Source of the DNA: Prinsepia uniflora
Lineage: Eukaryota; Streptophyta; Magnoliopsida; Rosales; Rosaceae
Reading direction: 5' to 3'
NCBI GenBank assembly: GCA_032719365.1
Contig: CM064875.1
Span: forward strand, 20,497,674-20,561,673
Length of the DNA: 64,000 nt
This document shows positions 24,184 through 36,050 of the stretch, piece by piece (the first letter of the stretch is position 1; each line of letters starts with the position of its first letter). The translations under genes and the position numbers were made by a program. The notes under the pieces are model-generated. The model was not told where the DNA came from, ran no database searches, and worked only from the letters and a program-made list of their open reading frames with translations.

Positions 24184-27100
24184 TGTAACGACCCGTCCCG
24201 AATTCCGGGATTAGTTTAGTGACTAATCTTGATTAGCGAGGTTGAACGGTGGTTAGTAGGGCGGAATCGGACAAAATGTGCAAAATGACCGTTTTGCCCC
24301 TGGTCGTGGGCAAAATGTTGACTTTTGGTTCGGGCGGTCAAACGGACTTTGACCGATGACCGTGACGTAGTTCGGGACGTCACGAGTTCATAGACAGGTG
24401 GCATGTTCGATTCCGACATTCGTAGAAAAAGTTATGGTGTTCGGAAGTTGAGGGGCAATTTGGTAATTTGGCTTATTAGGGGCCAAATGTTGACTTTTTG
24501 GACCGGGAGGTCCGATGGGCGAGGGCCAAGGACCGTTACGTAGGTATCGTCGATACGAATCCAACGACATGCGGCATGCCGAAATCGGAGATCCGACGAC
24601 GACGTTATGGTCAAGGAAACGAACTAACGAACCGAGGCCGGGATTAAAATAATATTATAATATAGAATAGTAACCGTTGACTCAGCACACCTGGATGAGT
24701 GACAAGTGTCACTCATCCCTTGAAACCAGATTCCATGTTTTGGGGTAGACATCATTATGATGTTTATTATATTTAATTAATTATTAAACCCTTTATTTTC
24801 CATTTATTTCTCTTCTGTCCTTACCCGTGTACAAGCAAAATGCAGAGATGGGGGGAGTTCGAATTCGTCCACCATTTCCTTCCATTTCTGAACCAGAGTG
24901 TGAGGAATTGAGAGAGTATTGAGATTAACTTGGCTGGGAAACACGAGAGGCAGAGATGAAGCTGAGAATCGAAAATTTGGTTTTGGGAGGGAAATTCAAA
25001 TACTGAGATTTGAGCTGTGATGATCGATTTGGAGCTTGGAAATACCTTCCTGAGGTTGAGACGAGTTGTTTCAGATCAAGAACGAGATGAATTCATGCCC
25101 AATTGGCTCTGAACGGGTTTGGTAACAGTGAGGAACTTCGAGCATGAGTCGTGGAGTTTGGGGCTGTGATTGACTCAATTGTTGTGGGGAAATGATTTCT
25201 CATGATCCCACGATGCTTCTGGGATCATCAATTGAAGCAAACCGGCTGAGATCGATGAAACTCCATGGTTGCACAGTGGACGGTGTTCATACTTGAGTCG
25301 TGATCATTTACTGATCAAACGACGAAATTGATGTGGGGGAATAGTTCCTCGTGGTCCACTGATGCTTCTGGTTGAACCAATTTGGGGAAATCAATCGAGA
25401 TTGAAGGAATCCCATGATTGAACAGTGACCGGATGTTCTTCGTGGATCATCATCGAATCGTGGGAATTTGGGTAAGGATTTGTGTAATTGAGTTTACAGA
25501 CTTATAATTGGACTTAAAACGAAGCTAATGGATTGATCAATTGAAGGATTTAGGATCGAATTGACAGGATTGGAACCGGGTTGTGTCGCGGGTGAATTGG
25601 ACCCGTTTACCAGACAAACGGGTTGGGCTGGTGACACTGTAGCAGGCGCGTGAGTTTCACGCGCAGCCACTCACGGCGGCGCGTGACGGCGCGTGGGCAC
25701 GGATCTCGAGGTGAGGTCAACATGACTTCTGTCCTATTTAATGTAACGGATATTTTGGAATCGGTTTCGTGTCGATCGGACACCGTCTCGATAGTGTTCG
25801 GGATGTCCGAAGGTTTTTAATTAAGTTTAAAAATAAGTAAAAATTTGGGAAAATTACGGGACTTTGATAGGATGTTAATGATGAGGTTAGTGACCCTCTA
25901 ATGTAATTTGGACAGGATTGGGAGTCCCGGTGATAGTGGTGTGGCCCGGGAGGGCCGGTGGCACGCGTATCGAGGCACACGGTTAAAACGGTCTGTGAGT
26001 GGACTTTGGTTTTATAAATCCTATGCATGCTTAAATGTGTTATATGGTTTATATACATGATTTCTATGATGGTATTTGTGAGCATTGATTTTGGTTATGT
26101 TGCACGTATTTCGAGGTGTTTTCCGTATTTCACGTATATCGGGATTAACGGTTTATTTGTGGTTTTGTGTGCTTGTGGTTAAATAAATAATATGATGAAA
26201 TGGTTTTGAAATTGGAAATATGAACTCGGGCTTGAGGCCCACTTGTTTTGGAAATTTCGGACTTGGAGTCCATTTGAGAATCGGGCCGGGGGCCCAGTTG
26301 GTTAATGAAATCGGGCCAGGGGCCCAGTTGGTATGAAATCGGGCTGAGACCCATTTGAGTTATATTATCGGGCCAGGGGCCCAGTTGATTTGTGAATTCG
26401 GGCCGTGGGCCCAGTGGATTTATAAGTCGGGCTGCGGGCCCAGTTGGTTTACAAATCGGGCCGTGGGCCCAGTGGTTTATAAAATCGGGCATGAGGCCCA
26501 GTTGGATAATAAATGTGATTTCGGGTCAGGGACCCTATATTTTATAATGGTGATTTTGGGTCAGGGACCCTAAATGGTATTATGTGGTTTTATGGAAATT
26601 TCGGGCAGGGCCCAATGGTAATAATGTGATAAAAGGATTTAATAAAACTGTTTTCCATATACCATCTGGATACAAGGATATATGATGGTCTCCTCCAGAT
26701 GTCTGGGACACTGGGGAAGTCACGGTGCATTGCCTGCGAGGGGTCATTATACGGAGCAGCCGGACCGTATGATGACTCAGGAGCAGGATTGCTATGATTG
26801 ACGTCAGGGACGTCAGACATCAGGGATGTCAGATATATGGACCCGGAGAGACCCCGGGCAGCACGCGTAGCTTATGAAACCGTGAGACATGACGTCAGGG
26901 ACGTCTAGCATCAGGGATGCTGGTGATGGTAATGGTAAAATATGAATTAATGAAATGGCTTTCCGGGTGGATTTATGATTGTGTGATTTTAATGAATTAA
27001 TGTTCATTTATGGTAGTGGGTGGTGACCCACATGGTTTTAATATGTATGGTGGTGGTATTCCACGGTTTTGGGCTGAGTTCCCACACTTGGTTTTTGGTT

Positions 27101-27453
27101 AACGGTTTTTGGGCTAAGGCCCTAATGGCTCGGTTGAGCAAACGTTTTGGTTACTGGTTTTTGGTGGCATGCATACGTTTTTATTGGAGGGCATAAATGT
27201 CTTATAAATGTATTTGGTAAACTTATTGGTTTTTGTCCACTCACAGCTTTTGGTTTTAATGCCCTTCAGGTTGATTACGGATGCGATTGCAGCAGAGACT
27301 GAGACATTGCACACCTCCTCCATCGGTCCTTGCGCACTCTGGATGGCCCGTTTGGGCAGTAGCTCTTGGTTATCCCTTGTCTGACACCCCTTGTTGGACG
27401 GGAGCAGGGCACATTCCACGGTAATCCCGGGGGGATTGGGATGGGTCCTGTCA
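24184..27453 (+). mobile_element. Solo LTR 3 (3.27 kb) inside the 3' LTR of element A
   Basis: Starts TGTAACGACCCGTCCCG and ends GGATGGGTCCTGTCA, flanked by perfect ACGGA repeats (24179-24183, 27454-27458). The empty site is in the 5' LTR at about 14155-14170. No primer site, interior or second LTR is attached. It is the most complete copy of the subfamily seen truncated at 373-3145. Confidence 0.92.
26220..26610 (+). repeat. Minisatellite, about ten ~40-bp units, GGGCC...GGCCCAGTTGG
   Basis: Units of the form ATCGGGCC-A/GTG-GGCCCAGTTGG-N(10-15) repeat about ten times with drift in the last copies. Each unit contains a small GGGCC/GGCCC palindrome. Confidence 0.85.
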
Positions 27454-28132
27454 ACGGAGACATGCTAGGATTGTGAGCGGTTCTGAGCTATATGCATATG
27501 TGCTAGGATGAGAATCATGACTGACATTGGGATGAGTTCCCACGGATGTGCTCCCACGTGTTCTATGATTTGGGCCGAGGTTCTGTATGTGTTTTCTGTT
27601 TGGATTGAGACCCGTATTTGTTTTATATGATCTGGTTTTGGGCTGAGACCCTACTTGGATGATGGCTTCGATTGAGAAACATTTTCACTGTGTTTTGATT
27701 TGGGAAGCAATACGTCTTGCTTCCGAGAAAGTATTTGATATAGATGTTTTACGATCCATGCATGTTTTTACGTGAAGGGTATAAATGTCTTTTCGATATA
27801 AATAATTTTCATAAACTGTTGTTTTGTCCACTTACAGCTTTTATGGTTTTAATACCTTTTAGGTTGATAGCGGATGCGAGCTGTAATAGAGATTCAGACA
27901 TCACATGCCACTACCGATCCCGACGTACTCTGATGGACCCCGAGTGGGTGACGAGTTTATCCCTGATTTGACACGCGGTGTCAAACGGGAGCAGGCACAT
28001 CCCACGATAATCCAGGGGGATTGGGATGGGTCCTGTCAAGTTGCTCAAGTTTATCCCTAGTTTGACACGCGGTGTCAGACGGGAGCAGGCACGTCCCACG
28101 ATAATCCAGGGGGATTGAGACGGGTCCTGTTA

Positions 28133-28780
28133 AAGCATATTGCATCAAAATTTTGCTTCAACCAGCAGAATGTTTGAGGTATTGACTTACACAGACTGGC
28201 TGATCGACCTAATATGTAGTTTTTGGGGAGAGTATCTTTAAACATACCAAGTATCCCGAAGTATATAGAGTATCTCAAAATATACTTACTCAAAAATCAT
28301 ATTCTTTTTTATCCTATGACCAGAATTATTTTGTCACATTGAGTTTTGTTATATAACTAGATTTCAATGAGCCCCACTTTTGGTATGGTCACCCCAGTAA
28401 CACTGGATCCTGAAGATGACATGGTTTGACTCATATGCATTTATTCATCTTTTACCCTTGACCACGAGTTTTTCCCACTAGGTTTACCATGCAAGATTTT
28501 GGTATAACAACTCTAATGCATGATATCCCATAGACGTACTATTTGCTCATTATCGAAAATAAACAATTTTAACTACCTTTGGAGGTTTCGATGCAACTAT
28601 TCCATATCCACGAGCATTGCAATCTTTTTTCTTTGACCATGGTTATTTTTGTCTTATAGGGTTTTTATTAATTGATAAGGTTTTAACAAGACAATACATA
28701 TGTGTATAACCACGTAGCAATAGTATATGAAATGTTTAAGGAGGAATGTTGTAAATAAGCTAATTAGTGGCTATTACATG
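28133..28780 (+). mobile_element. 3' part of the copia element split by element A
   Basis: The reading HIASKFCF at 28136-28160 continues the RNase H frame that stopped at 8692. Downstream, a purine stretch AAGGAGGAATG near 28738-28748 could be the polypurine tract. No recognisable LTR partner was found, so the true 3' end is unknown. Confidence 0.7.
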
Positions 28781-30155
28781 TAAAAGGGTATATGTGTCAT
28801 ATTCACTTACCCCTAAAACTCTATCATATATATTGTCTTGTTATTAGGTTAATGAGATTATTCCATTCTATTTTTCTGATAGCCTCCAACATACATTCTT
28901 TTGATATGTTCTTCGTTCTTCATAACAAGAATTTAATTGTAAAGTGGGTTTGGGGATGGTATGAGGGGGCGATTACCCGATAGAAATGTGGGTATGGGTA
29001 ATTCCCAGTTGGAATAATTAGTTTCGAACCTGATCCTCCTTATCTCTATATGTTGTTAATTTCCCTAAAGTTTACACTAAAGATATTATTCTTGAACTTT
29101 ATTATTAGTAACATACGTTCATGAATTATATCTGAATGTGTAATGACATCCCTTTCATTAAATTTCTCAACGAATTCTATCAAGAATAAGGATAAAATTG
29201 TCATATCATGTGTGTTTCTCTAATGAAAATCGTTGATAAATTTAACGGCATGCATATACATACTTTAAAGACGTCTATAAATAATAATAAAATTTATGAA
29301 CGATAGCTAAAATTAAGTAAAATACACAGATACTAACCACCATTCTCCAATGTAAACAATGAATTAAGTAATTCCAAGTAATAAAATATTTATTTAAATA
29401 TTCGATTCTAGTCATATTTTTACTATTTCTATTTCTTCCAACAACAAACCGAAACCAATTTTTCAGTTTGATTTTTCATCTTGCTTAACCAAAAAATCGA
29501 ATCAAATCAAATTAATTTTGCAAATGGTTTCAAATTTTCAATTTTTTCACTCCTAATTTTTTTTGAAGCAATATCACTCATAATTTAAAATACCTATTTG
29601 ATAAAAAGAAAATCAAAAATTCATTACAAGCCCACGCCATTTAAGTTCTAAATCGGTAACCACATACTTTTCCTAATTTATGTGTCCACGAGTGCAAAGT
29701 GTGTGACGTGCCCTTTTGCTTGCTTAATGTTGTGTACAAATATGTGACGTGCCCTTCTAAGATCCCCAGCATAACAAAACAAAGTAAAAAAATCTTTAGA
29801 ATGTGTTTGGATAAAAAAAAAATAAGTGATTTAATTAAAATTTAAAATTTTATAATTTCTACGCAACAATTTTATTGTTTGGATAATAAAAATTGGAATT
29901 TATAAATTTCAAAAATATAGAAATAAGAAATTTGAATATCTCAAATAATGACTTGAAATGATATTTCAATGACAAAATTTTTTAAATGATGAGTTAAAAT
30001 AAATGAAATTTTAATTTTAATAATCTTTTACATTGATATTTAAACGTTCTAATTTACAAATCTTAAAAATTATAAATATAAAATCACAAATTATGAAATT
30101 TTATAAAACCCTATTAAATTATAAATACTTTATCATTTCCAAGTCCACTCGGACT
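28781..30155. other. AT-rich intergenic DNA, no gene
   Basis: No gene is supported. The stretch 29795-30130 contains two copies of GTTTGGATAA with poly-A and AT-rich flanks, the look of decayed miniature inverted-repeat elements, but no clear terminal repeats or target duplication could be fixed. Confidence 0.6.
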
Positions 30156-30159
30156 GATA

Positions 30160-30426
30160 ACGGTGGGGAAAATAGAAATAATCTCTTGAAAAACCAGATA
30201 AAAATCCAAAATGGTGAAAAGAGGGGGAAGTAGCCACTGGCATAAAGACACGTACACTGCCCGGAAACCACATCCCACTCCTTCAAAATACCATTTTGCT
30301 TTGTTATTCTCCCCCTCAGCTTTCTCTGCAGGGTCCACACCCTATTTATCTCGCCCCCACTCCTTAAATTTCCTTTCTTGATTACTTTCACTCACCACAA
30401 CAATTTTCCATCTACAAATTTTCAAG
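30160..30426 (+). promoter_or_regulatory. FTSH2 core promoter and first 5' UTR exon
   Basis: A TATA-like TATTTAT lies at 30343-30349 in the context CCTATTTATC. Upstream are ATAAAGACACGTAC (an ACGT core, 30240s) and CTCAGCTTTCTCTGCAGGGTCC. A consensus donor TTCAAG|GTTCAC ends a non-coding first exon at 30426. All these landmarks recur in the same order and spacing, on the minus strand, upstream of the pyrimidine reductase gene (50340-50115), which supports their being real promoter parts. The transcription start itself is not visible; it should lie roughly 25-35 bp after the TATA. Confidence 0.7.
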
Positions 30427-31238
30427 GTTCACACTTTGTTCTGCTCTTCCGTAGCTTTAATTAGTTGGTATCTGTGATGGGTTTGTTTTCAATTGTTGAG
30501 TTGCAGTGCATTTGAGTGTGTTTTGTGCAAACTGGTGTGCATAACTAGTGGTTGTCCGTCTGGGTCCATCAGGGAGAAATTGGACGTGCTGGGCTTGGGA
30601 GGGATTTCGATGTGTTTGGCTTAATTGTATGCATGCTTCTCCAAGATAGTTGAACATGTTTAATGATTCATATTTAACTTTGTATTTCATCCTGGGTTTG
30701 ATTTTGGGGTTTTCTTGATTCACATATGAAAGGGTGCTTTTATTTTGGCTTTGCTGACGAAAGTGAAGGAAATTATAGGTGTTGGAAAAAAAAAGTATGT
30801 AAAAAAGACGTTGGATGACCTTTTTTGGATTTGCACTCTTCCGTTCATAAGGAATTTCTTAACTATTTGTTTCGGTGAAGATGTTGATATGCATTTATTT
30901 TGTTCTGTTAAATGTTGAGCTGCTCTAATAATGTTGATTAATCTCTCTCATCTTTTCGATTTAAGGTCCTTGTAATGGTATATGTAATTGAGATATTGAG
31001 CTCCTATTGAAAATGGATAATTTGTATTTCCTATTATTGGTGGCTGAGATGCAATCAAAGACTATGTTAGTCTCGCTAGTCATTTATACTGCGATCATTT
31101 TCTCATCTATGGTTGTTGAATTACTTGGTTTCATTTCCATATTCTGACTGTCAGTCTCGACATTAAAGTTCATATGTTTGTCTTTGGAGTTGTCATTAGT
31201 TCATTAACTTAAAAATGCCTTTCTTATCTTGCTTACAG
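30427..31238 (+). other. FTSH2 5' UTR intron (predicted)
   Basis: Donor AG|GTTCAC at 30427 and acceptor TTGCTTACAG| at 31229-31238, 812 bp. The acceptor AG touches the start codon, so translation begins with the first base of the second exon. The first ~340 bp is homologous to the 5' region of the pyrimidine reductase gene. Confidence 0.65.
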
Positions 31239-34200
31239 ATGACAGCATCATCAGCATGCCTCGTGGGGAATGGATTATCCCACGGTACTAAATCAAATTT
31301 GAGCAAGGAAATCTTTGGGAGACATCTCCCTCCAGCTCTTCCGTCACTGGGTAAGGTGACAAAAACAGTTCTCACAAAGGCATCTCTGGACCAAAGGCAA
31401 AATGAGGGAAGAAGAGGCTTTCTTAAGTTGTTGCTTGGAAATGTGGGAATAGGAGCACCTGCTTTACTTGGAGCAGGGAATGCTTTGGCCGCCGATGATC
31501 AAGGGGTCTCTTCTTCAAGAATGTCTTACTCTAGGTTCTTGGAGTATCTGGACAAGGGCAGGGTTACTAAAGTTGATTTATTTGAGAATGGAACCATAGC
31601 TATTGTTGAGGCTATTTCTCCTGAGTTAGGTAACAGATTGCAGCGCGTCCGCGTTCAACTTCCTGGACTAAGCCAAGAACTCCTACAGAAGTTCAGAGAA
31701 AAGAACATTGACTTTGCAGCACATAATGCTCAAGAAGACTCAGGCTCTCTTTTATTCAACCTGATTGGAAATCTGGCTTTCCCACTAATTTTAATTGGGG
31801 GTTTGTTCCTACTTTCAAGGCGTTCATCTGGAGGCATGGGTGGCCCTGGTGGACCTGGATTTCCCCTGCAGTTTGGTCAATCCAAAGCCAAGTTCCAAAT
31901 GGAACCAAACACTGGAGTAACATTTGATGATGTTGCCGGGGTAGATGAAGCCAAGCAGGATTTCGTGGAGGTGGTGGAATTCTTAAAGAAGCCTGAGAGG
32001 TTCACTGCAGTTGGGGCTCGCATTCCTAAAGGGGTTCTTCTTGTTGGCCCTCCAGGAACTGGGAAGACTCTTCTTGCCAAGGCAATTGCTGGTGAAGCTG
32101 GTGTCCCATTCTTCTCCATCTCAGGTTCTGAGTTTGTTGAAATGTTTGTTGGTGTTGGTGCTTCCCGAGTTCGTGATCTTTTTAAGAAGGCCAAGGAGAA
32201 TGCACCTTGCATTGTATTTGTTGATGAAATTGATGCTGTTGGACGGCAAAGAGGAACAGGAATTGGAGGAGGGAATGATGAAAGAGAACAAACTCTTAAT
32301 CAGCTTCTGACGGAAATGGATGGTTTTGAGGGAAACACAGGGATCATTGTGGTTGCAGCAACTAACAGGGCAGACATTCTTGATTCTGCCTTGTTGCGGC
32401 CTGGCCGATTTGATAGGCAGGTGTCCGTTGATGTTCCAGACATCCGGGGCCGAACAGACATCTTAAAGGTTCATGCTAGCAACAAGAAGTTCGATGGAAA
32501 TGTTTCTCTTGATGTTGTAGCCATGAGGACACCTGGATTTAGTGGAGCAGATCTTGCAAACCTCCTAAATGAAGCAGCTATATTGGCTGGGAGGCGTGGG
32601 AAGTCAGCAATTTCACCTAAAGAGATTGATGATTCAATTGATAGAATCGTGGCTGGAATGGAAGGAACGGTGATGACAGATGGAAAGAGTAAAAGTTTGG
32701 TGGCATATCACGAAGTTGGGCATGCTGTCTGTGGGTAAGTGATAAATTGGTCTCTGGTTTTTATTTCTTGCAGGAATTCTCTTTATGAAAATATTTTTCA
32801 GATCGAGGTTCAGTCATAACACTGGTTTCTTCTTCTTCCCATTGCACCCATGAATATTTTGCATTGTGAATTTACTTATTGTTATTTTTCATTCAGGCTT
32901 AAGTGTAGATATAAATTAGAATAATGCATGATTTGTTGTACATAAGCTTAGTTGCTTTAAAATGATTGACAGATTTTCTTTAATCTTGAGTTCGAACTCA
33001 TTCTGGCTCTAGTGAGCCTTAAACGTTGACTTCAAAGCTGAATCATTAGAAGTTAAATTGTTTTATGTCACAGAAACTAAACGCAGTTTTATCTAATTAG
33101 TCTTAACCAAGTGGATGATGATCTAGTGAAAATTTAACCAGGAAAATTTAACTATGTTTTATGGTCTTAGGATCTTGGATGGGTTTCGATGCCATTGATG
33201 GTACTATAATACTAAACCCAAAACCTCTTCTCCCTCCTTAGTGATTATTTTTCTGGTTACTGATAGAAACATATTATAGGTCCCTATTTGCTAGCTTTTC
33301 TCGTATATTCATTTATTTCTACTCATCACCATGCTATTGTCCAATATATCCGGAGTTATGTCACTTAGGTTTTTATTGGTTGTGCTTATGAAGGTCAAAT
33401 AACATGTTAGAAAAATTATAAGAAAGGAAACCAAAATTAACCCACACAATGTTTATGTTTTGTTCAATGCAGGACATTGACTCCAGGGCACGATGCTGTC
33501 CAAAAAGTGACCCTTGTCCCTCGAGGTCAGGCGCGTGGTCTCACCTGGTTTATTCCTGCCGATGATCCTACCTTGATCTCCAAGCAGCAGCTATTTGCAA
33601 GAATTGTTGGTGGGCTTGGTGGTAGAGCTGCAGAGGAAATTATCTTTGGTGAGCCCGAAGTGACAACAGGTGCAGCTGGTGATTTGCAGCAGATCACTGG
33701 CTTGGCCAAACAGGTAATTTAGCATATTCTAATCTTCTTATAGAAATTTTAACTGTCAAATAAGTTTGGTCCTTGGGCTTATGAACTGTGGCGTGGAACT
33801 TGTAGCTCTGTCATACTTTGGAAGATTTAGAGTTATATTGTTGGTTTTAAGGCTGATTTTTCGGATTTGCAAGTTTTAAGTAATCCTTCCAGTACTGCTT
33901 GTTGGGTTCCTATCCGTAGCTATTTTAACATATTAAAATCAAATATACTGATTAACTTAATTTGCGGCGTTGTTACAGATGGTCACCACATTTGGAATGT
34001 CCGACATTGGTCCATGGTCATTGATGGATGCGTCCCAGAGCGGTGATGTCATTATGAGAATGATGGCAAGGAACTCAATGTCAGAAAAGCTTGCTGAAGA
34101 CATTGATTCTGCTATTAAGAGATTATCCGACGAAGCATATGAGATTGCATTGACCCACATAAGAAACAACCGTGAAGCCATTGACAAAATCGTTGAGGTC

Positions 34201-34317
34201 CTTCTTGAGAAGGAAACCATGACTGGGGATGAATTCCGGGCACTCCTCTCCGAGTTCGTTGAAATCCCAGTCGAAAATCGGGTCCCTGCGGCAGTTCCAT
34301 CACCAGTGGCTGTTTAG
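31239..34317 (+). CDS. FTSH2: ATP-dependent zinc metalloprotease FTSH2/FTSH8 type, chloroplast thylakoid
   Basis: Coding exons 31239-32734, 33473-33713 and 33979-34317 join in frame (GT-AG introns) to 691 residues, close to the 695 of Arabidopsis FTSH2/VAR2. Reading order: transit peptide; twin-arginine segment EGRRGFLKLLLG with an ALA|ADD cleavage-like site (about 57-86), as expected for Tat-imported FTSH2; one membrane helix (about 173-193); AAA+ domain with Walker A GPPGTGKT (270-277), Walker B IVFVDEID (325-332) and second region of homology ending LLRPGRFDR; zinc site HEVGH (491-495) with a third ligand Asp near 569. All key residues are intact. The first ATG in the open frame (31215) is rejected because it lies before the acceptor CTTACAG; the chosen start gives MTASSACLVGNGLS, the family N-terminus. 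It forms hexamers with FTSH1/5-type subunits and removes damaged D1 protein of photosystem II. FTSH2 and FTSH8 are too similar to separate by eye. Confidence 0.96.
32735..33472 (+). other. FTSH2 coding intron 1
   Basis: GTAAGT donor after the GHAVCG codons and TTCAATGCAG acceptor, 738 bp, phase 2. Restores the frame HAVCG|TLTPGHDAV. No gene inside. Confidence 0.93.
33714..33978 (+). other. FTSH2 coding intron 2
   Basis: GTAATT donor and GTTGTTACAG acceptor, 265 bp, phase 0, between GLAKQ and MVTTFG. Confidence 0.93.
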
Positions 34318-34690
34318 ATAGTGTAACTCATACTGTCATACACTTAGCTAAACATCTACAATTGGTTAAATGTATAAAAGCTGTAATTTTTTGGATGTAA
34401 AAGTACTGTAATGTGATGACCAATATACTTTAGCCTTTGGTCTATATGACAATCCTTGTGACACTTTTCGCCCTTCTCCTGTAGGTATTGGCCAGCACCA
34501 GCTTAACACTCCCATCTCCATTTTAGGAAACAAGCAAACAAGCAGCTGCTTAGCCCATCCAGTATTATTAGCAAACAAGCAGCACTTAATAATTAATATT
34601 TTCAATTCAGGAATCATATTTTTTCTAAATCAAACTTAAGAGCCATCTTTACTGAACAAAGTTTTTTGTTCTTAAAACTAGCAAACAGTT
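34318..34690 (+). other. FTSH2 3' UTR and downstream spacer
   Basis: AT-rich, no gene. The 3' UTR probably ends in the first 100-150 bp, where AATGTATAAAAG and TGTAATGTG signals occur, but no exact poly(A) site can be given. Confidence 0.5.
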
Positions 34691-34879
34691 CGGGGGGAAA
34701 AAGGGTTGTTTGGTATCATTTTGTAGAACAATGTTTGGATTTTTAAATACAAAAACAGTTGTAAAATAAGTTTGGCAACTCATTTTTTCAAAAAAAATTT
34801 GGAAAATGAAAACATAGAATACAATAATTTGTTTGCGTTCTATGAAACATCAAATTAATATACTAAGTAAAAGACAACC

Positions 34880-35029
34880 ACAAAATCACCACCCCATCAC
34901 TAACACCACCACCGCCATCACCACCAGCAACACCATGACCACTGCCACCACCCCACCACAACCACTTCCAATGTAACCATCGTTGCACCACCACCACCAC
35001 CGCCACCACAGCCACCCCCACCACCAACC
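34880..35029. repeat. (CAC/CCA)n-rich low-complexity tract, left half
   Basis: Dense CAC, CCA and CCG triplets. It continues at 36051-36175 on the other side of a hAT-like insertion, so the two halves were one tract. Frames through it (Pro/Thr-rich or Gly/Val/Trp-rich) are artefacts of the triplet composition. Confidence 0.8.
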
Positions 35030-36042
35030 CAAGGGCGGATCTAACAAGGGGCAACATGGGTCAATTGACCCCCTGAAGGATTTAAACTCTCCCATGGAAA
35101 TTCTGTATTGACCCCTTCAAGGATGTAAACTCTCCTATTGAAATCTCTCATCCCTCCGTTGGAAATCTTCTTCTAGGTTTAAAATCTGTCATCCTTCTGT
35201 TTCAAATCTTCATCTTGCAACTGTTTTCTCTCGATTTGAAAAAAAAAACTACATCTTAAGCTCTAAAATTATGCAAAGCCGCATCTCTTACTGGTGCATG
35301 AGAATACAAAAACAGGCGAAGTAGTAAATTTGTTAATTTTAATTTTTGTTAGAATAATCATGAAAGAAAGTAGGATATGTTTGAAGAAAGCAGCCTGCAG
35401 GAGAAGGAAGTACGTTCTAGGAGGAAGATGTGCAAAGAAGAAGACGAAGTTCGACACTTTCAGTTTTAGGAAAAAAATTGCAAATGATACGGCACCGTTT
35501 GGTTTTAACTTATTATTATTATTGCAAATTAGGATTACTTTGGAGTGTCAGACATTTAATTAAGAGTAGTAAATCTAATTCAAATAAAAAAAAAATTAGA
35601 AACCCACTCTCAAGCCCACTATAAAGTTATTGTTGATTGATATTAAAAATGTATTAATTAAAGAGTCACTAAAATTTTCTCATAAGGAAAAAATGAAATT
35701 CCATCTTTATCATTTTCAAAAAGTTATGGCTAATATGTTCCGTTTAAATAAAATAAAATAAAATATTACATTTATGTTTTTAGGATGTGAAGTTAAAAAA
35801 AGAAGTTTAGATCCTATATTTCTTAGTATATTTTTTATGTAAAATATATTAATATCTAAATTTGCAAGAAAAATGTCATTAAAATTATGTTATAATTACT
35901 TAGGAGTTTAATTAGCATCAATTCATTATACTTATTTTATAAAGTATCAAAATGTAAATTGAAGGGTATAATTTTCCTACTAATATATTTAGAGAATTTT
36001 GCTAGCTGACTCCTTGGAAAAACATTTATGGATCCGCCATTG
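35030..36042. mobile_element. Non-autonomous hAT-like DNA transposon, 1.0 kb
   Basis: Imperfect terminal inverted repeats: CAAGGGCGGATCTA at the left and TGGATCCGCCATTG at the right (12 of 14 match after inversion). They are flanked by 8-bp target copies CACCAACC (35022-35029) and GACCAACC (36043-36050), differing at one base. An 8-bp duplication and a CARNGGCGGATCCA terminus fit plant hAT elements. The interior is AT-rich with no transposase frame. Confidence 0.75.
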
Positions 36043-36050
36043 GACCAACC

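Larger units (their letters stand above)
8693..28132 (+). mobile_element. Element A: LARD-type LTR retrotransposon with nested solo LTRs
   Basis: The element starts TGTAACGACCC and ends CCTGTTA, flanked by AAGCT (8688-8692) and AAGCA (28133-28137), a 5-bp target duplication with one change. Parts: 5' LTR 8693-17627, tRNA-iMet primer site TGGTATCAAAGC from 17631, interior 17628-21815, polypurine tract TTAAGGAGGGAAG just before 21816, 3' LTR 21816-28132. Removing three nested solo LTRs and their duplicated targets leaves about 10.2 kb, with LTRs of about 3.0 kb each. The interior has no long frame, so this is a non-autonomous large retrotransposon derivative (LARD) that must have used another element's enzymes. 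Orientation follows from primer site and polypurine tract. Confidence 0.85.
21816..28132 (+). repeat. 3' LTR of element A (interrupted once)
   Basis: Starts TGTAATGACATGTCCC directly after the polypurine tract and ends CCTGTTA. Without solo LTR 3 (24184-27453) and one target copy it is about 3.04 kb, matching the 5' LTR. It serves as the uninterrupted reference for the insertion sites of solo LTRs 1 and 2. Confidence 0.87.

Noticed and set aside
26145..26492. 115-codon Pro/Gly-rich repeat protein
   Set aside because: It is a minus-strand reading of the 40-bp minisatellite in solo LTR 3.
26220..26610. CRISPR-like array
   Set aside because: The units are degenerate, with no constant repeat and unique spacer pattern, and lie in a plant LTR.
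8693..28132. Naming element A as the apple HODOR repeat
   Set aside because: Its size and non-coding interior would fit that element, but I cannot compare sequences here and the species is not known.
34863..35095. Gly/Val/Trp-rich minus-strand proteins
   Set aside because: They arise from the (CAC)n triplet tract; there is no domain and no gene structure.
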